Notes under the pieces: model-generated
The model's input: the letters and a program-made list of their open reading frames with translations, nothing else
What the model was told of the DNA's origin: nothing
The model's database searches: none
Translations under genes and position numbers: made by a program
Part shown: positions 27,256-37,315 of the stretch, piece after piece
Layout of the letters: each line of letters begins with the position of its first letter
How positions within the stretch are numbered: the stretch's first letter is position 1
Assembly (NCBI RefSeq): GCF_902498915.1
Contig: NZ_CABVLQ010000001.1
Strand: one strand, 5' to 3'
DNA length: 64,000 nt
Source: Escherichia ruysiae
Lineage (GTDB): Bacteria > Pseudomonadota > Gammaproteobacteria > Enterobacterales > Enterobacteriaceae

Positions 27256-27906
27256 GTGCGGTGCAAAGGTTTTCTGTTTGATCTTGATGGTACGCTGGTG
27301 GACTCCCTGCCTGCGGTAGAGCGGGCGTGGAGCAACTGGGCGAGACGCCATGGATTAACGCCGGAAGAAGTGCTGGCTTTTATTCACGGTAAACAGGCAA
27401 TAACGTCTCTGCGCCATTTTATGGTGGGGAAATCGGAGGCGGAAATTGCTGCAGAGTTTACGCGTCTGGAGCAAATCGAGGCTACGGAAACCGAAGGGAT
27501 CTCCGCACTACCTGGGGCGATAGCTTTGCTCAATCATTTGAATAAAGCGGGTATTCCATGGGCAATTGTCACTTCTGGTTCTATGCCAGTTGCACGAGCC
27601 CGCCACAAAATAGCCGGACTTCCCGCACCGGAAGTATTTGTTACTGCGGAGCGGGTGAAACGTGGAAAACCAGAGCCTGATGCATATCTGTTAGGCGCGC
27701 AACTGCTGGGGCTTGCACCACACGAATGCGTGGTGGTGGAAGATGCTCCCGCAGGTGTGCTTTCAGGCCTGGCGGCGGGATGCCATGTTATTGCGGTTAA
27801 TGCCCCGGCAGACACTCCACGTCTGAATGAGGTAGATTTGGTTCTCCATAGTCTGGAGCAAATTACTGTGACCAAACAGCCAAATGGCGATGTTATTATT
27901 TCGTGA
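27256..27906 (+). CDS. hxpA: HxpA (YfbT), HAD-family sugar phosphatase
   Basis: 216 residues from GTG 27256, with GAGGAGG 6 bases upstream; a longer ATG start would need six extra codons inside the yfbU end. HAD superfamily: Asp9 and Asp11 in FDLDGTLVDS, Thr/Ser motif II (VTSGSMPV), Lys motif III (RGKPEPDAY) and motif IV (VVVEDAPAGV). K-12 YfbT dephosphorylates hexitol and hexose phosphates such as sorbitol-6-P and fructose-1-P. Terminator follows. Confidence 0.94.
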   Translation: MRCKGFLFDLDGTLVDSLPAVERAWSNWARRHGLTPEEVLAFIHGKQAITSLRHFMVGKSEAEIAAEFTRLEQIEATETEGISALPGAIALLNHLNKAGIPWAIVTSGSMPVARARHKIAGLPAPEVFVTAERVKRGKPEPDAYLLGAQLLGLAPHECVVVEDAPAGVLSGLAAGCHVIAVNAPADTPRLNEVDLVLHSLEQITVTKQPNGDVIIS

Positions 27907-27924
27907 AACACCTAATCATGATTT

Positions 27925-27949
27925 AGCCCCGTCTCGTCGGGGCTTTTTT
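27925..27949 (+). terminator. Intrinsic terminator after hxpA
   Basis: AGCCCCG-TCT-CGTCGGGGCT type hairpin (AGCCCC with GGGGCT, 6-7 bp) followed by TTTTTT. Confidence 0.85.
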
Positions 27950-27992
27950 GTGGCAGAATCAAGCCATCCCCCTCAATTAACAAGGATAAGTT

Positions 27993-29825
27993 GTGAACGG
28001 TGAATTGATCTGGGTTCTCTCATTACTGGCCGTTGCCATAGTCCTGTTCGCTACAGGCAGAGTGCGTATGGATGCGGTCGCTTTGTTTGTTATTGTCGCG
28101 TTTGCATTAAGCGGAACGCTGACGGTTCCCGAAGTTTTTTCCGGCTTTTCCGATCCCAACGTTGTGCTGATCGCCGCCCTGTTTATTATTGGCGATGGTT
28201 TAGTCCGTACCGGCGTTGCAACCGCGATGGGGACATGGCTGGTTAAAGTAGCAGGCAACAGTGAAATCAAAATGCTGGTTTTACTGATGTTAACTGTTGC
28301 GGGTCTTGGCGCATTTATGAGTTCAACTGGCGTCGTCGCTATCTTTATCCCCGTGGTATTAAGCGTTGCCATGCGTATGCAAACGTCGCCGTCGCGCCTG
28401 ATGATGCCGCTGAGTTTTGCCGGGTTGATTAGCGGCATGATGACGCTGGTGGCGACGCCACCTAACCTGGTGGTGAACAGTGAACTGCTACGCGAAGGTT
28501 ATCACGGGTTTAGTTTCTTTAGCGTAACGCCTATCGGCCTGGTCGTATTGGTACTCGGCATCTTATACATGCTGGTGATGCGTTTTATGCTGAAAGGGGA
28601 TTCCCAGACCCCGCAGCGCGAAGGCTGGACGCGTCGCACCTTCCGCGATCTTATTCGTGAATACCGTCTTACCGGACGTGCGCGCCGTCTGGCTATTCGC
28701 CCCGGTTCGCCGATGATTGGGCAACGACTGGACGACCTTAAATTGCGTGAACGCTATGGCGCAAATGTCATTGGTGTTGAACGCTGGCGTCGTTTTCGTC
28801 GTGTTATTGTGAATGTGAACGGGGTTTCTGAATTTCGTGCGCGTGACGTTTTGCTAATCGATATGTCAGCGGCTGATGTCGATCTCCGGCAATTTTGCAG
28901 TGAGCAATTGCTGGAGCCGATGGTTTTGCGCGGTGAGTATTTTTCCGATCAGGCTCTTGATGTCGGCATGGCGGAGATTTCATTAATTCCTGAGTCAGAG
29001 CTTATTGGTAAATCGGTGCGCGAAATTGGCTTTCGTACTCGCTACGGGCTGAATGTCGTGGGGCTGAAACGCAATGGCGTGGCGCTGGAAGGTTCGCTGG
29101 CGGATGAGCCTCTGCTGCTGGGCGATATCATTCTGGTGGTCGGTAACTGGAAACTGATCGGTATGCTGGCAAAACAGGGGCGCGATTTTGTGGCGCTGAA
29201 TTTACCGGAAGAAGTGAGTGAGGCATCGCCCGCACACAGCCAGGCACCCCATGCCATTTTTTGTCTGGTGTTGATGGTGGCCTTAATGCTAACCGATGAA
29301 ATTCCTAACCCTGTTGCCGCTATCATTGCCTGCCTGCTAATGGGGAAATTCCGCTGTATCGATGCCGAAAGCGCCTATAAATCCATTCACTGGCCGAGCA
29401 TTATTTTGATCGTTGGGATGATGCCGTTTGCTGTAGCATTACAGAAAACCGGAGGTGTTGCGCTGGCGGTAAAAGGACTGATGGACATCGGCGGCGGTTA
29501 CGGACCGCATATGATGCTGGTCTGTTTGTTTGTCTTGTCGGCGGTTATTGGGTTATTTATCTCTAATACCGCGACGGCGGTGTTGATGGCTCCGATTGCG
29601 CTGGCTGCCGCAAAAACAATGGGCGTATCACCTTATCCGTTCGCAATGGTCGTGGCGATGGCTGCATCCGCCGCTTTTATGACGCCCGTTTCTTCGCCCG
29701 TTAACACACTGGTTTTAGGTCCGGGGAATTACAGCTTCAGTGACTTTGTGAAGCTGGGTGTACCGTTCACCATTATCGTGATGGCGGTTTGTGTGGTGAT
29801 GATCCCGATGCTGTTTCCATTTTGA
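27993..29825 (+). CDS. yfbS: YfbS, SLC13/DASS-type transporter with two RCK_C domains
   Basis: 610 residues from a GTG with AAGGATAAG upstream. The membrane domain is split by a cytoplasmic insert of about 200 residues that contains two TrkA-C (RCK_C) regulatory domains (around 208-293 and 297-382; landmarks GSPMIGQRLDDLKLRERYG and LIGKSVREIGFRTRYG). The second membrane half has the VGMMPFAVALQKTGG and SNTATAVLMAPIALA loops typical of divalent-anion:Na+ symporters. Substrate unknown. Confidence 0.92.
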   Translation: MNGELIWVLSLLAVAIVLFATGRVRMDAVALFVIVAFALSGTLTVPEVFSGFSDPNVVLIAALFIIGDGLVRTGVATAMGTWLVKVAGNSEIKMLVLLMLTVAGLGAFMSSTGVVAIFIPVVLSVAMRMQTSPSRLMMPLSFAGLISGMMTLVATPPNLVVNSELLREGYHGFSFFSVTPIGLVVLVLGILYMLVMRFMLKGDSQTPQREGWTRRTFRDLIREYRLTGRARRLAIRPGSPMIGQRLDDLKLRERYGANVIGVERWRRFRRVIVNVNGVSEFRARDVLLIDMSAADVDLRQFCSEQLLEPMVLRGEYFSDQALDVGMAEISLIPESELIGKSVREIGFRTRYGLNVVGLKRNGVALEGSLADEPLLLGDIILVVGNWKLIGMLAKQGRDFVALNLPEEVSEASPAHSQAPHAIFCLVLMVALMLTDEIPNPVAAIIACLLMGKFRCIDAESAYKSIHWPSIILIVGMMPFAVALQKTGGVALAVKGLMDIGGGYGPHMMLVCLFVLSAVIGLFISNTATAVLMAPIALAAAKTMGVSPYPFAMVVAMAASAAFMTPVSSPVNTLVLGPGNYSFSDFVKLGVPFTIIVMAVCVVMIPMLFPF

Positions 29826-29856
29826 CGAGAGCCTGATGTCGCATCCGTCGCTTATT

Positions 29857-29888
29857 GCCTGATGCGACGCTGGCGCGTCTTATCAGGC
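29857..29888. repeat. REP unit between yfbS and yfbR
   Basis: A 32-bp REP palindrome, identical to the copy at 8323-8354. A partial REP-like segment (gatgtcgcatccgtcgct) lies just before it, so this is a degenerate BIME between the converging genes yfbS and yfbR. Confidence 0.88.
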
Positions 29889-29911
29889 TGTGTCGGCTGG
29901 TATCTGGCTGC

Positions 29912-30511
29912 TTACAGCGGTGAATCCTGGCTAATCTCATCGAGCGAAAGATGGAAGCTGGGAACAAATACTTCCATGAAGTAGTCCATCTCCTGGCTGC
30001 GGCGCGCTTCAAGCGTCGCTTCCAGCCGCGTTTTTGCCAGCAAAAATTCATTATTTCCGGCTGCGAGTTCTTCAAGGCATTTCAGATACGCACACAGCGC
30101 ATCCGCCTGTTTAACCAGTGACTTTTCTTCATCGCTATACGCATTCTCATCGATTAAAGGCGCAAAGATATCCCGCAACTCCTCAGGAACCATATCGACA
30201 AGTTTTTGCTGAGCGATTTTCTCAATGGCTTTATATTCCTGGGCGATTTGCGAGTTGAAGTATTTCACCGGAGTAGGAAGATCGCCAGTGAGCACTTCAG
30301 AGGCATCGTGGTACATCGCCAGCAGTGCGATGCGTTCTGCATTCACCTGTCCGCCAAATTTGCGATTCTTGATGGCTGCCAGCGCATGGGCGACCATCGC
30401 TACCTGCAAACTGTGTTCGGACACATTTTCCGTCCGCACGTTGCGCATTAGCGGCCAGCGGTTAATGAGTTTCAGGCGGGAGAGGTGGGCAAAAAAATGG
30501 CTCTGTTTCAT
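29912..30511 (-). CDS. yfbR: 5'-deoxynucleotidase YfbR
   Basis: 199 residues, K-12 length. HD-domain enzyme that dephosphorylates dNMPs to deoxynucleosides, including dCMP for dUMP-related salvage. Catalytic metal residues visible: His33 (EHSLQVA), His68-Asp69 (MYHDASE) and Asp137 (KQADAL). Downstream of alaA on the same strand with an 83-base gap, likely read from its own promoter or from alaA. Confidence 0.95.
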   Translation of the reverse strand: MKQSHFFAHLSRLKLINRWPLMRNVRTENVSEHSLQVAMVAHALAAIKNRKFGGQVNAERIALLAMYHDASEVLTGDLPTPVKYFNSQIAQEYKAIEKIAQQKLVDMVPEELRDIFAPLIDENAYSDEEKSLVKQADALCAYLKCLEELAAGNNEFLLAKTRLEATLEARRSQEMDYFMEVFVPSFHLSLDEISQDSPL

Positions 30512-30594
30512 AGTGACCTTACGAGTGATGACATCCTGAGGCCATTGTGGAGGGATAACACTGCCGGATGCAATCTCCGGCAGTGAATTTAAGA

Positions 30595-31812
30595 TTACAA
30601 CTGATGATAACCGGAAAGGAAACGAGCGAACTTGCTCAAGGACAGTTCGATATCATCAACACGCGGCAGCGTGACAATGCGGAAGTGATCCGGCCACGGC
30701 CAGTTAAATGCAGTTCCTTGTACCAGCAGAACTTTTTCCTGTAACAGGAAATCCAGTACCATCTTCTGATCGTCGTGAATATTAAAGCGTTTGGCGTCGA
30801 TTTTCGGGAACATGTACAGTGCGCCGCGCGGCTTCACACAGGAAACGCCTGGAATGTCGTTAATCAATTCCCAGGCGCGATTACGCTGCTCGTAAAGACG
30901 TCCACCCGGCATGATAAACTCGCTGATACTCTGATAGCCGCCGAGTGCGGTTTGTATTGCGTGTTGCGCGGGAACGTTGGCGCACAGTCGCATTGAGGCC
31001 AGCATTTCCAGACCTTCGATGTAGCCTTTGGCGTGTTTTTTCGGCCCGTTCAGCACCATCCAGCCCTGACGGAAGCCAGCGACGCGATACGTTTTCGACA
31101 GCCCGTTAAAGGTAATGGTCAGCAGGTCAGGAGCTAACGGCGCAATCGAGTGATGCTCTGCGTCGTCATAGAGGATTTTGTCGTAAATTTCATCGGCGAA
31201 GATAATGAGATTATGTTGACGCGCAATCTCCACAATCTCCATCAAAAGCTCTTTGGAATATACTGCGCCGGTTGGGTTGTTCGGGTTGATAATAACAATG
31301 CCGCGCGTGCGTGGCGTAATTTTGGCGCGAATGTCATCGAGATCCGGGAACCAGTCAGAGGATTCATCGCAAAGATAGTGCACTGCTTTACCGCCGGAGA
31401 GCGAAACTGCCGCTGTCCATAGAGGGTAATCAGGCGCAGGAACCAACATTTCGTCCCCACTGTTCAGCAATGCCTGCATTGCCTGAACGATAAGCTCTGA
31501 TACACCATTGCCAATGTAAATATCTTCCACGGTAACATCACGCATACCACGAGCCTGGTAGTGCTGCATGATGGCTTTACGCGCGGAATAAAGGCCTTTG
31601 GAATCGCAATAGCCCTGAGCTGTCGGGAGGTTGCGTATCACGTCAACCAGGATCTCATCGGGTGCGTCAAAACCGAACGGCGCTGGATTGCCGATGTTCA
31701 GTTTCAGTACTTTGTTACCTTCTTCTTCCAGGCGTTTTGCTTCTTTCAGCACCGGACCACGGATGTCGTAACAGACATTCTCTAATTTGCTGGATTTTTC
31801 AATGGGGGACAT
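30595..31812 (-). CDS. alaA: Glutamate-pyruvate aminotransferase AlaA
   Basis: 405 residues from ATG 31812 (MSPIEK); ten upstream codons were rejected. Class I/II PLP-dependent aminotransferase that makes alanine from pyruvate and glutamate, the main alanine synthesis route with AvtA. The Schiff-base lysine is Lys240 in FNGLSKTYRVAG; the substrate/PLP block NPNNPTGAVYS is at 176-186, and FADEIYDKI at 205-213. Known to be repressed by leucine-responsive Lrp in K-12. A 920-bp gap separates it from lrhA. Confidence 0.96.
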   Translation of the reverse strand: MSPIEKSSKLENVCYDIRGPVLKEAKRLEEEGNKVLKLNIGNPAPFGFDAPDEILVDVIRNLPTAQGYCDSKGLYSARKAIMQHYQARGMRDVTVEDIYIGNGVSELIVQAMQALLNSGDEMLVPAPDYPLWTAAVSLSGGKAVHYLCDESSDWFPDLDDIRAKITPRTRGIVIINPNNPTGAVYSKELLMEIVEIARQHNLIIFADEIYDKILYDDAEHHSIAPLAPDLLTITFNGLSKTYRVAGFRQGWMVLNGPKKHAKGYIEGLEMLASMRLCANVPAQHAIQTALGGYQSISEFIMPGGRLYEQRNRAWELINDIPGVSCVKPRGALYMFPKIDAKRFNIHDDQKMVLDFLLQEKVLLVQGTAFNWPWPDHFRIVTLPRVDDIELSLSKFARFLSGYHQL

Positions 31813-32732
31813 GAATCTTGACCTTTTTGCTGTTATCGCCACTCCCTGCCGTGGAAGTCAGCTTAGAACAATGTACTCTCCCAGGGCGGCGTTTTGAAGT
31901 TCTGCAGAACAAGATTTTGCTAGCAGAGAAAGAGGAATTGTGCTGTTAATAACTTAATTATCGCAAAATAATAAGATGCATATACTTAATAAGCGATGTT
32001 TTGTAGTGATTTATTCTGAATATTAATTCGCTGTATGGTTTTTTTGTCTGGCAGATAAATGCGTAAAATTTCTTCGGCTTAAGAAATCACGAACATAAAG
32101 TGTTGATGATATTTTCGTTATAAGTGAAAAATTAACGAGTAGTGATTGCCGATGTGTCGTATAGGTGATGACGGGGGTAATTATTGTTAAGAGGAATTAA
32201 TGAATGCGGGTGATGCTAATTAATTATTATTTAATATTCAAAAAGGTTTTGTTGTGCATATTAATAATAGAAGATTACTTTGCCTAACATAACATAACTT
32301 TGCATCAGATAATTCGCAATGACCCTTATAAATAAAAGGGTTTTAGGGTAAAATGCCTGCTTTAATGACGGAACACCTGCTTTTGATGCGGTCTCATCCT
32401 TGCTGTTTGTACGCGTATACGTATTAGCCGCGCTGCTGCGAGGAAGAGGAGCAGGGAGCAACATTTACATTTACACAAACTCGCGCATGTCATAAATAGA
32501 AAAGAGTGAGTAACTTAATAGATATGCGATCCCTGAAGATATATTCTGTGATCTACTTCAGGCATTATAACGGAACAATGTGAGCCACATTTTTAGTGCA
32601 ACTCATATGCATTTTTACTTTCATCCGGGTTCCGGATGAAACTGCCAGGGAGGCACATTACAAATGGAATTGCTTGTTTGTGTGTGCACAGCATTAACCA
32701 GCTCAGTATGAGCCGCCAGTAAGTGATAATAT
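31813..32732. promoter_or_regulatory. Long AT-rich region between alaA and lrhA
   Basis: 920 bases between the divergent alaA and lrhA starts, with no gene of normal size. It is strongly AT-rich, the profile favoured by H-NS. Details visible: a short stem-loop ACCCTT-TATAAATA-AAAGGGT followed by TTTAG at 32322-32346 (plus strand), a short ORF with AAGAGGAAT spacing (ATG 32200, seven codons), and a GAAGATATATTC stretch at 32535-32546 reminiscent of an RcsB-type box. lrhA is known in E. coli to have a long leader and to be controlled by RcsB and by itself. Exact start sites are not visible from sequence alone. Confidence 0.6.
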
Positions 32733-33671
32733 ATGATAAGTGCAAATCGTCCGATAATTAACCTCGACCTCGATCTGCTGAGAACATTTGTTGCTGTTGC
32801 CGATCTGAACACTTTTGCTGCTGCAGCTGCCGCTGTGTGTCGTACTCAGTCCGCTGTTAGCCAGCAAATGCAACGTCTGGAACAACTCGTTGGGAAAGAA
32901 CTGTTCGCTCGGCATGGTCGCAACAAACTGTTAACTGAACATGGCATTCAGCTTCTTGGTTACGCCAGGAAAATCCTGCGTTTTAATGATGAGGCTTGCT
33001 CATCATTGATGTTCAGTAATCTTCAGGGCGTGTTAACTATCGGTGCTTCAGATGAATCTGCTGATACGATCTTACCTTTCCTGCTTAATCGCGTAAGTTC
33101 GGTTTATCCGAAACTTGCGCTGGATGTCCGCGTTAAGCGCAATGCCTATATGGCAGAAATGCTGAAGTCCCAGGAAGTGGATTTAATGGTTACCACTCAT
33201 CGTCCTGATACCTTTAAGGCGTTGAACCTGCGTACTTCTCCTACGCACTGGTATTGCGCTGCGGAATATGTGTTGCAAAAAGGCGAGCCGATCCCACTTG
33301 TGCTCCTGGATGATCCTAGTCCGTTCCGTGACATGGTTCTGGCAACGCTCAATAAAGCGGATATTCCATGGCGCCTGGCGTATGTTGCCTCCACATTACC
33401 GGCTGTTCGTGCTGCAGTAAAAGCGGGTCTTGGCGTGACGGCAAGACCGGTTGAGATGATGAGTCCGGATCTGCGCGTTTTGAGCGCGGTAGACGGTTTA
33501 CCTCCACTACCAGATACCGAATATTTGCTGTGCTATGATCCATCCAGCAATAATGAGTTGGCGCAGGTGATATACCTGGCGATGGAGAGTTATCACAACC
33601 CATGGCAATACAGCCCGCTGACTACCCAGGAGGGGGACGATTCCCTGTTGATAGAAGGGGATTACGAATAA
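32733..33671 (+). CDS. lrhA: LysR-family regulator LrhA
   Basis: 312 residues, K-12 length. LysR-type transcription regulator: winged helix-turn-helix at about 10-70 (LDLLRTFVAVADLNTFAAAAA and SAVSQQMQRLEQLVGKELF), then the periplasmic-binding-like effector domain from ~95. LrhA represses flhDC and fim, lowering motility and fimbriation, and affects RpoS translation. Long upstream leader is described separately. Followed by a strong terminator ahead of nuoA. Confidence 0.95.
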   Translation: MISANRPIINLDLDLLRTFVAVADLNTFAAAAAAVCRTQSAVSQQMQRLEQLVGKELFARHGRNKLLTEHGIQLLGYARKILRFNDEACSSLMFSNLQGVLTIGASDESADTILPFLLNRVSSVYPKLALDVRVKRNAYMAEMLKSQEVDLMVTTHRPDTFKALNLRTSPTHWYCAAEYVLQKGEPIPLVLLDDPSPFRDMVLATLNKADIPWRLAYVASTLPAVRAAVKAGLGVTARPVEMMSPDLRVLSAVDGLPPLPDTEYLLCYDPSSNNELAQVIYLAMESYHNPWQYSPLTTQEGDDSLLIEGDYE

Positions 33672-33714
33672 TCGTCCGGCAATAACAATTTCTGATGACA
33701 AGTTTGTAAAAATA

Positions 33715-33753
33715 AGCCACTGGTGACGAATAAAACGTCAGTGGCTTTTTTTA
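33715..33753 (+). terminator. Intrinsic terminator after lrhA
   Basis: AGCCACTG pairs with CAGTGGCT around a loop containing a second GACG/CGTC pair, followed by a run of seven T residues. Confidence 0.85.
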
Positions 33754-34299
33754 CAATAAATCCTTAAGAATTTTCCTCACGACGAACAAAATCGTTCATT
33801 TTTCAATCATCAGCCATTCTCCTCGCTGACGAACAAAAAATCGCCTGAAAAAAATCTCCTGCTACAATGATGTTAAAAAATGCGTAAAATTTTTGCTGTA
33901 TTTTTGTTATGGATTAACAAAAGCGTGTCACAGATCAAGAAAATACTCTCTTTTGGGGGGAGGAATCGACACAAATTCCTGTCAAAATAGACCCGTATTT
34001 TTTCCATTGCTTCACAACGGACACGATTCAACAACATCTAATTTTCCTGGAGTTGTCAACAATCTGGGGCTAAAGGGCATTAAATGCAAAAGTTGTTGAT
34101 ATCATGTAAATTAATGTGAAGAAACCTTTGTTAAAGTTGACAAAAGGTTATAGAAAGGAGTAAAAGACCACATCAATTAGCTGTATAAAATAGTTTCTAC
34201 AGTGATTGTAAGGTTTTTTTTATTCCTCCCCATGAATCGATGTGGCGTCCATCTGCCGTGAAGAGCAGTGAATCTGGCGCTACTTTTGATGAGTAAGCA
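33754..34299 (+). promoter_or_regulatory. nuo operon promoter and leader region
   Basis: About 550 bases upstream of nuoA, AT-rich, no supported gene. TTGACA (34137-34142) lies about 160 bases before nuoA but the matching -10 is poor. In E. coli this region holds the main nuo promoter with ArcA, NarL, IHF and Fis control far upstream of the start codon; I could not assign single operators by eye. A TTG-initiated 68-codon frame at 33893 has no ribosome-binding site. Confidence 0.6.
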
Positions 34300-34743
34300 A
34301 TGAGTATGTCAACATCCACTGAAGTCATCGCTCATCACTGGGCATTCGCTATCTTTCTTATCGTTGCCATTGGCCTGTGTTGCCTGATGCTGGTAGGCGG
34401 TTGGTTTTTAGGCGGTCGCGCACGCGCGAGGTCGAAAAACGTGCCGTTTGAATCAGGTATCGACTCGGTCGGCTCCGCCCGCTTACGCCTGTCTGCCAAG
34501 TTTTATCTGGTGGCCATGTTCTTCGTTATCTTCGACGTTGAGGCGCTGTATCTGTTCGCATGGTCAACCTCCATTCGCGAGAGCGGCTGGATTGGCTTTG
34601 TAGAAGCGGCAATTTTTATTTTTGTGTTACTGGCTGGTCTGGTTTATCTGGTGCGTATTGGCGCGCTGGACTGGACGCCCGCGCGTTCTCGCCGCGAGCG
34701 TATGAACCCGGAAACGAACAGTATCGCTAATCGTCAACGCTAA
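34300..34743 (+). CDS. nuoA: NADH-quinone oxidoreductase subunit A
   Basis: 147 residues. First gene of the 13-gene nuo operon for complex I, the proton-pumping NADH:ubiquinone/menaquinone oxidoreductase. Three transmembrane helices (about 14-38, 66-88, 98-120). The conserved inter-helix loop has PFESGIDSVGSARLRLS and the acidic pair in FFVIFDVEALYLF (Asp79, Glu81), which contacts the quinone channel with NuoH and NuoJ. The ribosome-binding region is weak (TTTTGATGAGTAAGCA). Confidence 0.97.
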   Translation: MSMSTSTEVIAHHWAFAIFLIVAIGLCCLMLVGGWFLGGRARARSKNVPFESGIDSVGSARLRLSAKFYLVAMFFVIFDVEALYLFAWSTSIRESGWIGFVEAAIFIFVLLAGLVYLVRIGALDWTPARSRRERMNPETNSIANRQR

Positions 34744-34758
34744 CCGCGAGGCATTAAG

Positions 34759-35421
34759 ATGGATTATACGCTCACCCGCATAGATCCCAACGGTGAGAAT
34801 GACCGTTACCCCCTGCAAAAGCAGGAGATCGTAACCGACCCTCTGGAGCAAGAAGTTAACAAAAACGTGTTTATGGGCAAGCTCAATGACATGGTTAACT
34901 GGGGTCGTAAAAACTCAATTTGGCCGTATAACTTCGGTCTTTCCTGCTGTTACGTTGAGATGGTGACCTCGTTTACTGCGGTGCATGACGTGGCGCGTTT
35001 TGGCGCAGAAGTATTACGTGCTTCGCCGCGTCAGGCTGACCTGATGGTGGTGGCAGGAACCTGCTTTACCAAGATGGCACCGGTTATTCAGCGTCTGTAT
35101 GACCAGATGCTGGAGCCGAAATGGGTTATCTCTATGGGAGCCTGTGCCAACTCCGGTGGTATGTACGACATTTATTCCGTTGTACAGGGCGTTGATAAAT
35201 TCATTCCGGTTGATGTGTATATCCCGGGGTGTCCGCCGCGTCCGGAAGCGTATATGCAGGCACTGATGTTGTTGCAGGAATCTATTGGTAAAGAACGTCG
35301 CCCGCTCTCCTGGGTCGTTGGCGATCAGGGCGTTTATCGCGCCAATATGCAATCAGAGCGCGAACGCAAGCGCGGTGAACGCATTGCCGTTACCAACCTG
35401 CGCACCCCTGACGAGATTTAA
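34759..35421 (+). CDS. nuoB: NADH-quinone oxidoreductase subunit B (cluster N2)
   Basis: 220 residues. Carries the terminal [4Fe-4S] cluster N2: ligands are the tandem Cys63-Cys64 (GLSCCYVEM), Cys129 (GACAN) and Cys158 (PGCPP). It sits in the connecting arm next to the quinone site. Starts 15 bases after nuoA; 101 bases separate it from nuoC. Confidence 0.98.
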
Positions 35422-35522
35422 TTTGCGCCTGTCGGCAAAGGCATTTTTCTTCGCTTATTCCTAAATCTATTGCGCGAAGCCACGCCGACAGTCACCACGG
35501 ACCATATGCAATGGTGAACAAT

Positions 35523-37313
35523 ATGACCGACTTAACCGCGCAAGAACCCGCCTGGCAGACCCGCGATCATCTTGATGATCCGGTGATAGGCGAACTGCGC
35601 AACCGTTTTGGGCCGGATGCCTTTACTGTTCAGGCGACTCGCACCGGGGTTCCCGTTGTGTGGATCAAGCGTGAACAATTACTGGAAGTTGGCGATTTCT
35701 TAAAGAAACTGCCGAAACCTTACGTCATGCTGTTTGATTTACACGGCATGGACGAACGTCTACGCACCCACCGCGAAGGGCTACCTGCTGCGGATTTTTC
35801 TGTTTTCTACCATCTGATTTCCATCGATCGTAACCGCGACATCATGCTGAAGGTGGCGCTGGCTGAAAACGACCTGCACGTACCGACCTTTACCAAATTG
35901 TTCCCGAACGCCAACTGGTATGAGCGTGAAACCTGGGATCTGTTTGGCATTACTTTCGATGGTCACCCGAACCTGCGCCGCATCATGATGCCGCAAACCT
36001 GGAAAGGTCACCCGCTGCGTAAAGATTACCCGGCGCGCGCTACCGAATTCTCGCCGTTTGAGCTGACCAAAGCCAAACAGGATCTGGAGATGGAAGCCCT
36101 GACCTTCAAACCGGAAGAGTGGGGGATGAAGCGCGGCACCGAAAACGAAGACTTCATGTTCCTCAACCTCGGCCCGAACCACCCGTCGGCGCACGGGGCT
36201 TTCCGTATCGTTTTGCAACTCGACGGCGAAGAGATTGTCGACTGCGTACCAGACATCGGCTACCACCACCGTGGCGCTGAGAAAATGGGCGAACGCCAGT
36301 CCTGGCACAGCTATATTCCTTACACCGACCGTATCGAATACCTCGGCGGCTGCGTTAACGAAATGCCTTACGTACTGGCTGTAGAGAAACTGGCCGGAAT
36401 TACCGTGCCGGATCGCGTTAACGTGATTCGCGTAATGCTTTCCGAACTGTTCCGTATCAATAGCCACCTGCTGTACATTTCCACCTTTATTCAGGACGTC
36501 GGCGCGATGACGCCTGTGTTCTTCGCCTTTACGGATCGGCAGAAAATCTACGATCTGGTAGAAGCGATAACCGGTTTCCGTATGCACCCGGCGTGGTTCC
36601 GCATTGGCGGCGTAGCGCACGACCTGCCGCGTGGCTGGGATCGTCTGCTGCGTGAGTTCCTCGACTGGATGCCGAAACGTCTGGCGTCTTACGAGAAAGC
36701 GGCGCTGCAAAACACCATTCTGAAAGGCCGTTCCCAGGGCGTTGCCGCCTACGGCGCGAAAGAGGCGCTGGAGTGGGGCACCACCGGTGCTGGCCTGCGA
36801 GCCACCGGGATCGACTTCGACGTGCGTAAGGCGCGTCCTTATTCTGGCTATGAAAACTTCGACTTTGAAATCCCGGTGGGCGGTGGCGTTTCTGACTGCT
36901 ACACCCGCGTAATGCTGAAAGTGGAAGAGCTGCGTCAGAGTCTGCGCATTCTTGAGCAGTGCCTCAACAACATGCCGGAAGGCCCGTTCAAAGCGGATCA
37001 CCCGCTGACTACGCCGCCGCCGAAAGAGCGCACGCTGCAACATATCGAAACCCTGATCACCCACTTCCTGCAAGTGTCATGGGGGCCTGTGATGCCTGCC
37101 AATGAATCCTTCCAGATGATTGAGGCGACTAAAGGGATCAACAGTTACTACTTGACCAGCGACGGCAGCACCATGAGTTATCGCACCCGTATCCGCACGC
37201 CGAGTTATGCGCATTTGCAGCAAATTCCGGCGGCGATCCGTGGCAGCCTTGTGTCTGACCTGATTGTTTATCTGGGCAGTATCGATTTTGTTATGTCAGA
37301 TGTGGACCGCTAA
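35523..37313 (+). CDS. nuoCD: Fused NADH-quinone oxidoreductase subunits C and D
   Basis: 596 residues from ATG 35523 (MTDLTAQ), the K-12 choice; an ATG at 35511 would add four residues. It is a natural fusion of the 30-kDa (C, about 1-185) and 49-kDa (D, about 205-596) subunits, found in many gammaproteobacteria. Landmarks: [15 protein letters not shown] C-terminal C motif ([11 protein letters not shown]), then [16 protein letters not shown] and [12 protein letters not shown] of the quinone site. C ends and D begins without a break in frame. Confidence 0.97.
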
Positions 37314-37315
37314 TT

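Noticed and set aside
33893..34099. 68-codon frame in the nuo leader
   Set aside because: TTG start, no Shine-Dalgarno, AT-rich leader; nothing recognisable in the product.
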